64,000 bases of DNA from Limnoperna fortunei (Eukaryota > Mollusca > Bivalvia > Mytilida > Modiolidae): assembly GCA_944474755.1 (NCBI GenBank), contig OX104113.1, positions 64,252,074 through 64,316,073 of the forward strand, in the 5' to 3' direction. Under the pieces are notes generated by a model that worked only from the letters and a program-made list of their open reading frames with translations, did no database searches and was not told the origin of the DNA. Both the position numbers and the translations under genes were made by a program. Of this stretch, positions 21,487 through 34,924 are shown piece by piece (the stretch's first letter is position 1; each line of letters begins with the position of its first letter).

Positions 21487-24400
21487 ACTCAGATTGATTG
21501 AAATCTTAAAATAAATCTTTGGCAGATAGATATAACTTAAAATAAGAAAATAAGGCCTCAAGAAAATGAAATAAAAGTAACATGTATATCAATTACTTTG
21601 TTTAGAGACTTGCAGCAACTTTAATGCTTCATAAATTCTTTAGACTTTTGTGTAAAAATCATTATAGCATATACATGTATTTGTTCATTTGATCATGCAA
21701 TCTGAGATTATTCCATCTCACTCTTATTAGCATGAACTGGATAATTATTGTCAGTATTTTCACACAATATTGATATTTATTGACAGTTTCTAAGGGCAAG
21801 GTGATATCACAGTGTTACAAAACAGTGATAAGGAAATTACGGTTTGTTTTATTTCCTCAATCTCATTATCCATCTTGCCCCTAGCCACTTGATGGATAGT
21901 TTTGATCTTGGAAATAATACAAACAATTGTCTTTATTTTTAAATTATATATCACTTCTTTTGTGGTCTGTTCTGTAGTGTGCACTCTATTTGCAGGTTGC
22001 ATGGAAATTATTATTTAATGTAACCATGCAAGTCCCATACATGTACATTTGATATGAAGTAACATGTACTTTTAAAAATCCAATCTGCAATCTTTGTGTT
22101 GTAAAAAAATATACTTTTTAAAAAATGTTTTGAACAGCAAGTAGCCATTTTTATCATTTAATTTATGTGGTTTTGTGAAATTATTAGATGGCCTATATGT
22201 ATATAATTGAAGAATCTCACAACATGATACAATAGGAAGCACTTTCTGCAAGACTTCCAATGTGCTTCAGCTTCGATCTACCATTGAACTTGTCGTAATA
22301 TACGACTCAAGTGGATGTTTGCCCATACAAGTTAAATTGTGTCTTTACCTCTATTTATTTTAGTTATTCTTTGTACAATGTTAATTTTTTTTTCAGAAAA
22401 ATTTGTTCTTGGGTTATGAAATTACATGTACTGAACATTTTATTTAACTGGACATATCTTAAACATATAAAAACGTGAGGGTTGGAATTACAGATTATAA
22501 GAAAAGCTGTTGTAAGCTTCCATCTATATGAAGTTTCATTTCCACAGATTTTATTGCTGGCTGTATACTCTGTACTATGGAGCATATGGTGTCTTGCTTT
22601 GTGGTTGTTAAAAATAGATGTGTGTGAAATGTGCTTTATTTATAGACTTGTGTGGTACTTTATTGTTTGTTTACTAGTTGATGACAAAAATTATCGTGAT
22701 CTAAAAAATGTTAATATAATTGTGTAACTTTTAATTAATATCAATGAAATTCATAGCAAACTGTGTATTTTGTTCACATAAATATACTTTGTATTAATAC
22801 TGTGAAAGCATTGCATTTTTTATTTTGAGTTATCCCTCTTGTTTCAATTTCAAAAGACAAATATGGTTAACTGTTGTTCTTTTTTTAAAATAAAATGTCT
22901 GAAAACAAAATGTCTTGTTAGAAAATGACACCAGTGATATAATAATGTTAAATTGCATTATTAATTTTATCGCTAAATATAAGTATAAAATCTATTTGGA
23001 GTTGCCTTATACATGCATAAATACTGTGTTTCCTCTGATAAAGTTTGTGAATCAGTGTTTTCAGCTTTTATTGACAATTATGGTTTATTTTTGACTTAGA
23101 TATGTGTACATGTTATGTATATACCTAGTTTATTTACACCTTCTATTTATAAGATACTGTAAATCCATTGTTAATGTGACCACCCTTTTATGTAGTCCTT
23201 CATATTGGAAGAGCGGCTGGTGAAGCAAGTGGCTGTTATGTGTCATCATCATCATCATCATCATCATCATTATTATTGGAATATACAACTGTGGTCTTTG
23301 TTGGTTAATAAATTGTGATATACTTTTGTTTGCTGTGTTTTTTAGACCTTTGTTATTTTAATATGCCATTAAAAAACTCTAGTATGGTGTATTATATAAA
23401 TATGGGGTCATAAAAGCCTTGAAGTGGTCTGAACTATATACAAACATGTTATTAGCAGAATCACTGTACACTAATATTTACAGAAACAAAAATCTTTCTT
23501 TTTTTTTTATTTATTTTTTTTCTCTTGTCTTGTGATTTTACCCCCAGGACTTGTATTCTGCCTACAATAAATTATAAGATCATTTAAAAATATATCATTT
23601 CTTTGTTCAAGAATAACCATGGTTATAATTTCATAGACCTTGTACTTGACCTTGTGTTTGATCTAGAGGATGCTGCTTTTGAAAAAAAATTTCTTCCTTA
23701 AATGACCATTTTCTGGCGCAGATGACCTCATGCGCTCATCTGTACTTGTCGCGTCATCCATTAAAAACCCCTGAAATAAGAACGTTGTTACAGTAACATA
23801 ACAATGTTCTTGTTTAACATTCTTGTTTCTGATGTTTTGATTGGATGGCAGATACATGTATTAAACAATGGAGTCTATATGATATTGTTGGTTTAGGGAA
23901 GAAATAATTACTTTCATGCACATTTGGGGAAAGTGTGTGATCTTCTCTCATGAAATAAATTGTTTAAGTCTTTTCGCTTGTTCTACTGCACTCCATTAGC
24001 AAAAAAGACACAAGATTTCTATCACTCATGGCAGATCACCCGGTCTAAGAACCTATTAATGTTTATGGATATTTCTCCTGGAACTGAAAATTATATGCAA
24101 ATAACAAATCTGAGCCATTATCTGTACATTTGCACAAAGGGCCATTCATGAATTTCACATCACTCAAAACAAGATAACTGACAAGTATAGAAGTCAATAT
24201 ATACATGTATTTATATTGTATATGATATTGATAGTAAATATATTAAACTATGCAGAACTAAAACTATATATAAGCACAAAGTTTTTTTACAAAGCAATTA
24301 TATTGAATTATGAGACAATACAAGATATACATATTCAAGAGACAAAGCTGAACAAAAAGAAAAAAATGGCTACAAGAGATATTCTGATGTAACAGAGATA

Positions 24401-25735
24401 AGACATCACAAGATTTCTTATAAATACATACAAGAGAAAAGAATTGACAAGGAAAAAAGGGTGACGATATTCTTGTGTATAAATATATATGTGATATATA
24501 ACATTTGTCTTTTTGTAAATATATCCTATGAGTCAAAAGATCTACGTCTTATCTTTGTGTTTTTTAATTAGGACATATCCCCCATCGAAAAACATAAAAC
24601 ACCATCTCTATTATACATGTAAGACTAGGTATATTAGATATTTAACCTACTGCACAAAGGAAATCTCAATCTGTGTTAAACCATGGATTAAGAAAATTCA
24701 TATTCTTGGATCTTGTTTATTGAAGATGTTACTAAAGATAACAAGATTAACATTAATATAGACTTAAGAACAAACAAGGATGAAAGTTCTGTTTAAAATT
24801 AACTGCTTCAGCATAATTCTTTAAACCATCAAAATAAAATATTTCTAAATATTGTAAACAGAAACGAAATGAGAGTTTTATCTTTCGGATTTTAATTTTG
24901 AAAACAGAAAACTCCTAAAATTTAAGATTGATAATAACTGATTGAAAGTGAAAGGAAAATGGGGGAACTATGTATATGTAATTATTGTAACCAAAATAAA
25001 ACTGATAATGAAGCTCATTTCTGTTTACAATGTGATCAAAATGAACTAAAGAGGTCTTGTACTGTTTGATGTTTTAAACGATAATTATGGCCTTGAATGT
25101 TCAATAAAAATACTAAAATAATAAACCCCAAAATTTTTCGCTAACAGTCTTGCCTAATTCATTAAATGGTCATTGGAAATGAGGACGTATGGTGTTTTGT
25201 GGAATTTATATTTTATTCTTTTATCTGGTAGCTGTAACAGGTCATTTAAATGTTGATTAAATGACAAAAAAGTATAATTACAAATATATGCAGTAATAAT
25301 ATGATGTACATATCAATTATTTTACTATTTATGATTTGGCCAATTAAACAAATATAAATCATTAAGATGCAGATCCAATTATTCAATTTCTTTTCTGTAT
25401 ATAATTAACAAAATAATTAATGCTTGTATTCACACCTTCCCAAAGCCATGACACTCTTTAGCAATTATCTTTGCCATGATTGAATTACAAATTTATGTTA
25501 AACCACGTTCTTTCAAATGAGTACACCATCTATATAAACTGTGTCAACAGATACACGTGCTTTATACCATCCATAAAATAGCATACAGCAACAGAAAAAG
25601 TGTTTCTTGGTATGTATTTCTGTGTGGTTATGTTATTTTTGTTATAAAAGCGTTTAAGAACTGAAAAATTTAATGTTTTATAGTTCAATATCACTTTATT
25701 GTATCTTTAATACAAGAAAATTAAAAATGAGAATA
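21487..25735. other. AT-rich non-coding stretch, no gene seen
   Basis: Six-frame reading gives only short unrelated frames of up to 90 codons with low-complexity composition. There is no splice-bounded domain and no recognisable RNA gene. Scattered AATAAA words and T-runs are what AT-rich intergenic or UTR/intronic DNA gives by chance. Confidence 0.6.
23243..23270 (+). repeat. (TCA)n microsatellite
   Basis: About nine TCA/ATC triplets in a row, trailing into TATTATT. It lies in non-coding DNA. Confidence 0.95.
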
Positions 25736-25739
25736 CCAC

Positions 25740-25910
25740 GCTCTGTGGGGGTGAAAGATCCAGAGCAAACGAGTTTAGAGCGGCCCACAGGTGACCAGTT
25801 GCGCAGGGACAGTCTGTACTATGGTATATAATGTCCCCGGGCTGTGGAAATTAATTGTTAGACAATATAATTTGTACGATTATACATCAAAGTAGTCTAA
25901 CAATTGGTCC
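25740..25910. other. GC-richer block with inverted repeat
   Basis: A local GC rise in AT-rich surroundings. AATTGTTAGAC (25853-25863) and GTCTAACAATT (25895-25905) are perfect inverses around a 31-bp spacer, and GGGACA (25806-25811) pairs with TGTCCC (25832-25837). It could be a small foldback element or a structured RNA; I recognise neither. Confidence 0.35.
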
Positions 25911-25938
25911 ATCTAGTTACCTCATTTTTGGATACTTT

Positions 25939-26424
25939 ACCGTATACACGGGGGGAGGGGGGGGGGGTAACTTGGTATATATTGGGTAATACGGATGTGC
26001 GGCCCGAATAAGTCACTTTTTTACCTCTCCAAAATATATGAATAGGTAGCTTTTTTCATTGAAAAATATATCATTGGGTGGGTAGTTGTAAATGTTGTAA
26101 ATTATCTAAATACATTAATGCCTCAATTCTCATCTTAAGCATGCTAAGCCTATGTAAAGCACAATGATTTTACAAACAAAGTGTTCCATTAACATCACTT
26201 GATCATTTTGGTAGTGAAGGGACTATTTTGCCAATGGGGATGTGCTGTAATAAAAAAATATATGAATAGGTCTGATTTAATCATTCAATATATGATTAGG
26301 TCCCATTTTATAACGTGCAAAATATATGAATAGGGTGGGTTTTCAAATCTCCGTCCGCAGACCTGTACCTAAAAGTATCCTTAGTTACCCCCCCCCCCCC
26401 CCCCCCCCCCCGTGACCGTATATA
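25939..26424. mobile_element. Putative foldback/MITE element with G- and C-tract arms
   Basis: The left arm (25939-25972: ACCGTATACACG, then an 18-G tract with one A, then GTAACT) is roughly the inverse of the right arm (26383-26424: AGTTAC, 24 C, GTGACCGTATA). The interior repeats the word ATATATGAATAGG and close variants at about 26033, 26258, 26284 and 26318. No target-site duplication was found and there is no coding capacity. The family is unknown. Confidence 0.45.
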
Positions 26425-27200
26425 ATATTGTTTGTCAACTGGTTCTAGTATTAGTTACTTTTTAGATGTATGTTTATCGGAGTGTTCAGTGGTCTACTCA
26501 TGTGGGGTACTAGAGAAGGCCAACGTTACATGGGGCCCCTTACATCGGAGCATTTGAACGTTCTCTGCTGAGTTCTGCAACCATGCATGTTCATTTGTGT
26601 ATTCCGAACTACGGTCTTCGACCAAACCACCATTATGCACTCCGTGGTTTACAAATTTCTAAGAACCGTCCGACCAAAGCATTAAGTTGTCGACATAAGA
26701 CTTTTAAAAAAACACCAGTCGGTCAATTTTAGACATGAATATAGCTCAAATATTGTTCCGCTAGTTGTTAATCATTGTCCAAAAATGAAAGACAGAAAAA
26801 ATTATTTGCATATTAACTTAATTTTTAATGATAATATGGTTATTTAACATAGATTTCACAATTTTTTTAGCAAACATGCAGTAGATTAATACCTTATTCT
26901 AATATGATGTGTCTAAAACGCTTAGAGTCGACACCAGCGGTGACTCAGTGGTAAAACGAGTATATATTCCTTATCAACGTCATAAAATTGGGACGCACTA
27001 CGCAACACATCACACTCGTCAATAAATTTATATTTTTTTAAATACAATGAAAAACGCAAAAAAAAATCAGAAATCTTGATATTGATATTGATAATGAATA
27101 TCTTAATTGTAAAGAACATTACGGTACCAAGTTCGTTATTTAGTATCACAAAAGCATATCATTCATAGACGAGTACGAGGCGCTAAGTCGTGCCTTAAGT
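26425..27200. other. Non-coding stretch, no gene seen
   Basis: No supported gene or RNA. A tRNA A-box-like word near 26938 (GTGACTCAGTGG) has no matching B box. Confidence 0.5.
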
Positions 27201-27591
27201 CAGTGGCGGATCCATGGGAGGGGGCGTAAGGGAATGGAAAAAACGAAAACAGAGAGGGTAACAACCTGCGCCAAAGGCAAAAATGTAATCCCCGCTCGTC
27301 CTCGCCATAAATTAATGCATTAACGGTACTAATTCGTTTATTGTGATATCTCGGTTGTGTACTGCACCAAATAAAGGTTACTGAACACTATAAAACCTTG
27401 TGTGAAATAAATTCATTTTGATGCTTAGAAATTGCCAGAATGCAGGATTTTGCACCATTTTTCGAGAGCTTCTGTGGCCCCAGACCCCCAGTAGTAAATG
27501 CGCGTCTGCGAGGCGCGGGACCACTTCGTGGCCCACCTTTTCCGATATCCCCTTTTTACGCCCCCTTTCGAAAATCCTGTATCCCCGCCTG
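27201..27591. mobile_element. Non-autonomous hAT-type MITE (391 bp) with 8-bp target duplication
   Basis: Begins CAGTGGCGGATCCATGG and ends in the imperfect inverse CCTGTATCCCCGCCTG, with CAG/CTG termini. It is flanked by identical CCTTAAGT on both sides (27193-27200 and 27592-27599). An 8-bp duplication with a CAGTGGCGGATCC-like end is typical of hAT-superfamily elements. The 391-bp body has no transposase and must have been mobilised in trans. The intact duplication suggests a fairly recent insertion. Confidence 0.75.
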
Positions 27592-28010
27592 CCTTAAGTA
27601 AGCACATCGTGTACCACGTGGAACAAGAACTATTAATAATACATTTTATTTTAGCTAACGTAAAAAAGGAACTCGTGAGTTCTCATAAAAGCGAACGTGA
27701 ACTCAATGCCCCAAACATGAAAGGATGATGGCGACCGTTGTTTTAAGCGTGCATATTAAGTAATTGTGCTTCTTGAGTATGGCGCTATTTATAATGGTGC
27801 TTTATTCCATAACTTGGTTACCCTCTCTTTTTGATAACATCGGTGGACTGGTGGTTATGATGGTTAACCTACTACGCCCCCCCCCCCCCCACTTTTACTA
27901 GCCAACACTGAGTAAGGTTGCGAGTCTGAGTCCGACTTCGGACAGGGTTTGCCCGACTCAAACCTTTGGCATAAAAGCGCATTCAAACGGGATAACCGTG
28001 TAGGTTACTT

Positions 28011-28475
28011 AGGGACCGGTCATTATTTATCTCCAGGGGGGCCGGCAAAAAAAGGGGGGGTCATCAAAATTTAGCTGACTAGTAGAGGGTGGGTCGTCAC
28101 TATTTAGCTGACTATTAGAGGGTGGGTCGTCACTATCTTTTTAGTAATTCAACCAGTGGGGGGGGGGGGGGGTCATGATTTTGATTGAACAAAAATTAAT
28201 ACCTATAAAGGTCATGAAGATGTATACTGGAAAAGTAACAAAGTTCAATATATTTATCATATTTACAGTTTATGTTCATCTCTGTCAAACAGACAAAAGT
28301 TTTAATTCAAACAGCCTTCACCAATGCAACTGAAAAAGTCAACTTTACCATAGTGGTATGACATAGGGATGAATTTAGTATTCTGTATGTATACATTTCA
28401 AGGCAAACAACAAAGGCATCCTAGAGGGGGGGTCAGATATTTTTTATGGCACTTCTAAGAGGGGGGGGGGGGTAA
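28011..28475. repeat. G-tract-rich dispersed repeat with internal 33-bp duplication
   Basis: TTAGCTGACT followed by AGAGGGTGGGTCGTCACT occurs twice at a 33-bp period (28071 and 28104). Several tracts of 7-15 G are spread through the block, and GGGACCGGTCATTATTT marks the left side. It resembles the G-tract MITE-like repeats common in molluscs. Ends are uncertain. Confidence 0.4.
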
Positions 28476-28865
28476 GTGATTTTAACCTATGTATCAATCA
28501 ATAAATTAGTTACACCAAGAACATATAGTTATACCATGCAGAAAAGTTCAAGTAGACAAAAGTCACTTAAACGTTTAACGGTTTTTCCAACATCTCCATT
28601 AAAAAAGTAAAACCGGCATACCATTTATAAAAAATAGACGAACCCCTTCCCCTGAATATTATATATTGATATTGACACTGAAGAAGGCCATCAGTTGGTC
28701 GAAAATTTTGTCATATTTATTAATATAACTATTTTATAGTAGAAACATCTTTATATTTGTATCGTTGCATAATTCTCTAGACTTATATATTATTTTTTCG
28801 TTTATGCTGTATCGTCATGTTGGCGATCCGATACTTACTAAGTGTATTGGTTGGTAGCTTCCTTT

Positions 28866-28870
<5 letters not shown>

Positions 28871-28926
<56 letters not shown>
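28871..28926. repeat. (AT)28 microsatellite
   Basis: Uninterrupted AT dinucleotides for 56 bp, self-complementary and prone to length errors in assembly. Confidence 0.98.
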
Positions 28927-28930
<4 letters not shown>

Positions 28931-31900
28931 TTATAATATTTCATAATTGTATACAAACTTGTACCTCGGGAAAATACTTCCAAAAATGTTTTGGCGAGAA
29001 ATTGTAAGAATAAGACCAATTCAGCGTAAGTGATCTCCATTTAGACTATTTTTAAATCTTTTACGCTGATATAGTACCCAGGTCGACAATGACCCTTTCA
29101 GCCACACTTTGAAAATACCCTCATATTATTGTTTAATAGTGCGATTTATTAAGACAATCATGATCAGTCATAGTAGTGCAGTAGTACCCTTGCTGTAGTC
29201 ATCGAGTTTTAGCACGTACGATAATAGATCACAATACTTGACTTGGTATGGGACTATAGTTATGACCCCCCAGTTATGTTCCTGACTTGGGGGAGTTTTT
29301 AATGTCCTACAGAAAACTTAGTGCCTATGTCGGGACGGGTATACGATAAATAACAAATCCGTTAAGCTATATATAGTGGCTAGACCGAAATAGTAATGTT
29401 AATTTCGTCGTTGTAAAACAAAGAACCACGTGCAAAGAACATCTGCACATGGGAAAACACGTTCTTTTTAAAATTTACCGGAAGATGACTTAAAGCATGC
29501 GTGGTTACCTTTAAACTGTGCAAGTCAATCAACGTGGTTCGTCTGAAACGCATGCTGCAACGGCGGAAGAAATTTATGAATGAAAAGGTATTAATATTTA
29601 TTTATTTTTTATTTCTGCTGTCTTTACGCGCAATATGTAATTATAATTTATTTATGTAAACTTAATTTTAATGGTTTAAATGATAATACTGTATACAAGC
29701 GCTTAAACGGACAGCCGGCGAAAGTTGCCAGTGAAAGGAGTCTGCTAAAACAGTAGCAGAAAAAATTACGAGGGCCTTCGGACAACTTTTTGAAAAAATG
29801 TTGTTCTTAATCATATTTTCATGGAAAGATTTTTCTTCGTTCATTTTCTTGATCTGAACACGGATCAGCTTTGTCACAAGTGTTAATTTCCGTTACAAAA
29901 TGTCAAGGCCACGTTCAGTTGTAAAAAAAATTGGAGGTGTGTTGCGTTTAACCAATAGGCAATATCGACTGGATATTTCGAAATACTGCATGGATCTATT
30001 TTAAGACACTGTAGTTAATTAACATTCATGATAAAACTTAGAAGCAATTAATAGAATAATACCAAAGACGTGACTTGTAATACAATTGTCAACATAAATA
30101 AATTATAAAAAGAGTTTTTGGGTTTTATTAAATTTTGTACACTAAAAGTAAAACGGTAGGGTGGGGTTTGCACCCCTTTTTATATTTTTAAGCAAATATG
30201 TAGTATAGGGGTTAAGTATTTTATCTTATTTTATTATACACCCTTCTTACCTTGAGATGCTAGTTTAAGTCCATGTCCAGAATAGTAGCCAGAGTAATCA
30301 GTGTCTCTTTTCATGAAAGAAACATGTCCAGTCATATAAACAGCCAATAATAAAAGAATTCTATATGGAAGTGATGGAAACATTAATGAGTTGAGTCTTT
30401 TGCACCTAGTTTAACATGGACCATGAGATAAATTATCATAACTAAAAAAAATTAATCTTAGATGGCATCTTGTCATGCAGACTTGAAGTAAAATGAAAAT
30501 TAAGACCCCCAAACCTACAAGTAGAGACCAGAACAATTAATAATTGGAGAAGAAATAACTACATCAGGTGTATGTAAAAAGTATTTAAGAAAACATAAGG
30601 TCAGTAAACTTCTTCTGTGTTGTCTACATGGAACGAGATGACCCCTTTCAAATGTTGTGTGATGTCTTAGCTTTTCATCCTATATGTTCACCACTGTGGT
30701 GCATAGTTGAGGAAGCAAATAATTAAAAATTGTACTAGTCAAATGTTTTATTAGTAATGCACCCATTTGATCTGTTCAAGATCAACCAACCAAGTGATCT
30801 GACGTGTGTCAACGATTGCTTTTGCTATTTTTGTTATATGATATCCAAGTGTGCAATACACTGGCTTGCAATTTTTCAAAAACATCATCAAATTTTAATT
30901 TCTTTAATATATTTATCATTATTTGATACAGATTTAGGCTTTAGATGTTGAGAATAACTTTGATTTATATTTTGTATTTATTGAATTCAGTTTATTGGGT
31001 GTTGATTTTCATATTTAATATTCGACTAGGTGATATGAAATGGATTTAAATTAAATGAGAAGAAATAAAAAATATACCTCCTCAAAGTGTTAATGCAGCA
31101 AGTGAAGACAGACAGGTTTCAGAACCAAAATAATAAATTATTTTGTTTAAGCACATAAAAAATGATAGTGGAAAGTGTTGAATTGTAAAAAGCTCAAACC
31201 CTATACACAAGTTTTATGAAAATAAAACTAGTCAGAAAAGGCTTATATATAACAAAGAGACCTGTACATGTATGATTTAAGTTGTTTTCAAAACACAATT
31301 ATTGTATGCAAGCAAATACAACTTTTAATGCTGGAGTGTGGGCAAGGCCAAATGATACTTCAATAATAAGATGTATATACCTATGATGTAAAATTTAATG
31401 ACCAAAATCTAACCAAAAACTTTTTGTACTCGTCCACTGAGGAATAAGTATTTTTTGGCACAAGCCCAGGTCTTGTATATGTCAAGTTTTCTGTAATTTG
31501 TTTACTTATATCCAATTTTAGTCTACAAAATGATTGATATGATTTGAAGCTGTTCTCAATTGAAATGTGAACATTGTATACAGACAGGTAGAAAACTACT
31601 TTAATTTGCTACTCATGACCATCAGGACACGAAAACATTAAATGGTGTGGTGTGACCAGGTTGTCCATTGTCCATTTACTTATATCGTTATTTTGCTAAA
31701 TTTTATTTTAAACAATCATGAGAAAAAAGTTAAATTTTCTGTTAATTTCATTGTTAATTAACAAATATTTTACTTTGTTATTAAACAGTACTTGTATTAG
31801 TCTTCAGGAAATGCCTTGGTCTGACTAGATAACTAGTTTCAATGACCTCATGATAATTTCGGTAGATGGAGGTCCCATAAAGCAGTTGCTTTCATCCCAG

Positions 31901-34900
31901 CTTTGTGCAAGTGGAAGTGTGCTAAACAGAAGAATTATTTCTGCATGCAATCTATACTGTTGTTTTATTTATATTCTTTGGACACTTTTGCCCAGATAAA
32001 CATGGCATGTTTATAACAAATCTTTATGAATATTGTGATGTTTACTATAACTTTATGCATGATGTTTATGTCTGTATCTATATAATGTTGTTGCATGTAA
32101 GCTCTGACAACATCAGACAAATTTGGTCCAGGAAAAGTTGCTTTGGTCCAGTATTGATGCAGAAATTTGTGGACTGAATGTCCACCATTCTTTGAAAAGG
32201 ATTTCCTGAAGTTGAGGTTTGTGGAGTACTTGCTTCTATTCAAGAGGAAAATTTAGCAAAGATTTATGATTTTAAGTCTTAACAGTACAGTAATAGAGGT
32301 TCAAATTGATCTGAAGGTCTCATTCTTCTGGTAACAAACAAGGAAGGAGATTGCCAGTTAAAAATAACTTGCAAGGGTCTATTTGAATCACAATTATTAA
32401 TTTGTTTTTAATTTTGTACTGACTAAAATATGCCTCATTAAAATGAAGGTCAGTCAGATTCGCCTTATAACCACGGCTCAAGTCCAATTGCAAATAGTAC
32501 AGGTGCCTGACCTCGTACTACTGCTAATTTTTTAATTTTACCCCTGAGTATAAGTAGTAGTATGACAATTTTTATTTGTTTCAATACTTAATTCCACATT
32601 GAAGGCAGTATTTTAGCAACTATTGTATAAAAGCCCAAACTAGATTAGGTCTTATTAATTAGCTTCCAATCAGTATAGCAACAAAGAATGCTGGTTCCTC
32701 TAGACTGCTTTTATTTGTCCTTGTATTTCTACATGTAAATGATATGATACTGATATAATCTTGACACAGTATTAGACACATTGTATATCTAAGATAATTA
32801 CAATAGCAGTATTTAACTTTAATGAACACAGCAGAGATTTTTCATGAGACAAGTTAATATGGAACAATGGTCTACTGTGTTTATATGACAGATCCTCATT
32901 TTAATATTCAAGTACAATGTGAAGTACATTTAAATTTTATGTGATGGCCAGAAGCACACAAGATGAGAATTGAAGATTGAATTGTTTTTTAAGAGCACAT
33001 GAAGAAACATGTGAACATGTGTTTGACCTGTAGAAATTGACAACACTGTATGTGTAAAGGTTACTAGTATGCCCCTGGAGGAAAGTTAATTCAGCCTTGA
33101 CTGTCTTGATATCGGGTCAATTAGTCCTGCAGGTAATTCACTAAAAATTTTACTTGCAATTCCAATCAGTTTTGACTTTTGTTTGGTGGTCAGTTGCCCA
33201 ATGTCAAAATGCCAATGCAAATTTCATTACTGTTTTTGGCATTGTCTGTTGACGGGTTAATTTCTGCCTTACATTTTGACAATTATTTTCATATTTTACC
33301 TTCTAATGAATGTGGTTGAGATTGACATTCTGTAACCTAGCCAGTTAAAAAAATGGAGAATATAATGGGTGATGTTCTATCATGTCAAGTGTATTTGTTT
33401 TTTTGTATAGATACAAGTGATTAATTTTGCTCTTGTGAGTTTTCATTTTTTATGTACAGTTTTCTTTGTTCATTTCATTATCTTGACCACAACAACCATA
33501 TTATACATGTACTAGTATGTACATTGTACATGTACATGTAATTTGATACAAAAAGAAATAAAGTATATTTTTACAGATTTTTTGTATGTTTCGATCGACT
33601 ATTAAAGAAGAGCACTTGGTTAGTATAACACATGTGTATATTGAAAATTAATATTCTTCTGGGGTTTCCTTAAAAATTGCTTTAACATATTGTTTACATA
33701 TATTAAGGGGAAAATTTAATATTATATATGAGACTGTTTCCTGTTGAAATGTTGTGGTTGATGTTATGAATAAGTGCAAATTTTCTTTGTTTAGTGGTAC
33801 TAAAAGTAGGTAGGGAATTTTTTCCCCCTATTTCAACCCAGAAAGACAGTTTTATAGTTACAACAGCAAAGTATAGTTTTACAAACAGTTACTTAGGTAA
33901 CTAATACATTTTGAGTAGGGTCTAATTCCATGCATTGGTCTGGAAATACATACCAAGGTATGAGTGATATGTGGGCAAGACAGAACAAGAATTTATATTT
34001 TATAAATTTTGTAAAAAGAAATTTACATGTATGATTATTGATTCTTTTTACTTTACCTTGACTTGCAAGAATTGAAATATTTTTCGTTGAACATCTATTG
34101 AAATAAATTTTTAAATTATCTTTTAGGGGTTTTAAAAGGCACTATTTATTTTTTAAATTGATATAGATTTAAACAATCATGTTTTAATGCTTATTAAATA
34201 TCTGACACAAAATCAGCTTTGTAGGTACAGTGTATCATTTAATTATACACTTGCCAATATTGATTTATGGAACTGTTGTTCTGAGCCTTGACCATGTCTT
34301 TACAAGTTTACAGAAGAATTATTGAGCTATATATATCTTGAGATGGTCCCACTGTAGCTGCGGTTGTATCGGGCCATAATGTGCGTCATGGCACCAGGGT
34401 CACAATTAATTTGAATTCAGATTTGGCTAGATAATTACACAGTAGTCTACCTGTACTAATACCGATTATTTATTCCCCGATAATCTACCGTAAGTAACCC
34501 TCTGTAAAATTCTTTTTTAGATTACACTTATGAACTAATCTGGCTTAGCTTTACACGATGATATACACAGACTTCTGACTAGCAGCAAACATTACAGGTA
34601 TGTACATGTACAAGTTTTATTTTTACTTAATAAGCATATTTTTCAATTTTATCTATATTGGTTTGGGAGGTTTGCAAATCATAGGAGCTACATTGTTGTA
34701 CTTGGTTATAGTACAGTGATTTTATGCATTTTCTTTCATCTTGAGTTGAACAGAAAAATGTTTTACCCCAAGGCAATACTAAATATTATTATAACTTATT
34801 TGGTAAGATTATGTTACTGATAATAGAATTGTTTGTCAAATACCCTCAATGATTTAAAAGAACTTTTCTGCTTGTGCTGGTGTCTAATTAAATTGATACA

Positions 34901-34920
34901 TGACTGTGTCTTCAGGTATG
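28927..34920. other. AT-rich non-coding stretch, no gene seen
   Basis: No supported coding region. The one compositional change is 29380-29590, which is richer in CpG and contains ACCGGAAG (ETS-type) followed by an AAAAG/GTATTA donor-like site near 29588. It could be a promoter or untranslated first exon of the downstream receptor gene, which cannot be decided here. Confidence 0.45.
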
Positions 34921-34924
34921 CAAT

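Noticed and set aside
21262..21561. Frames running through the N gap
   Set aside because: Artefacts of undefined bases.
26930..26980. tRNA-like A box
   Set aside because: No B box and no cloverleaf could be drawn.
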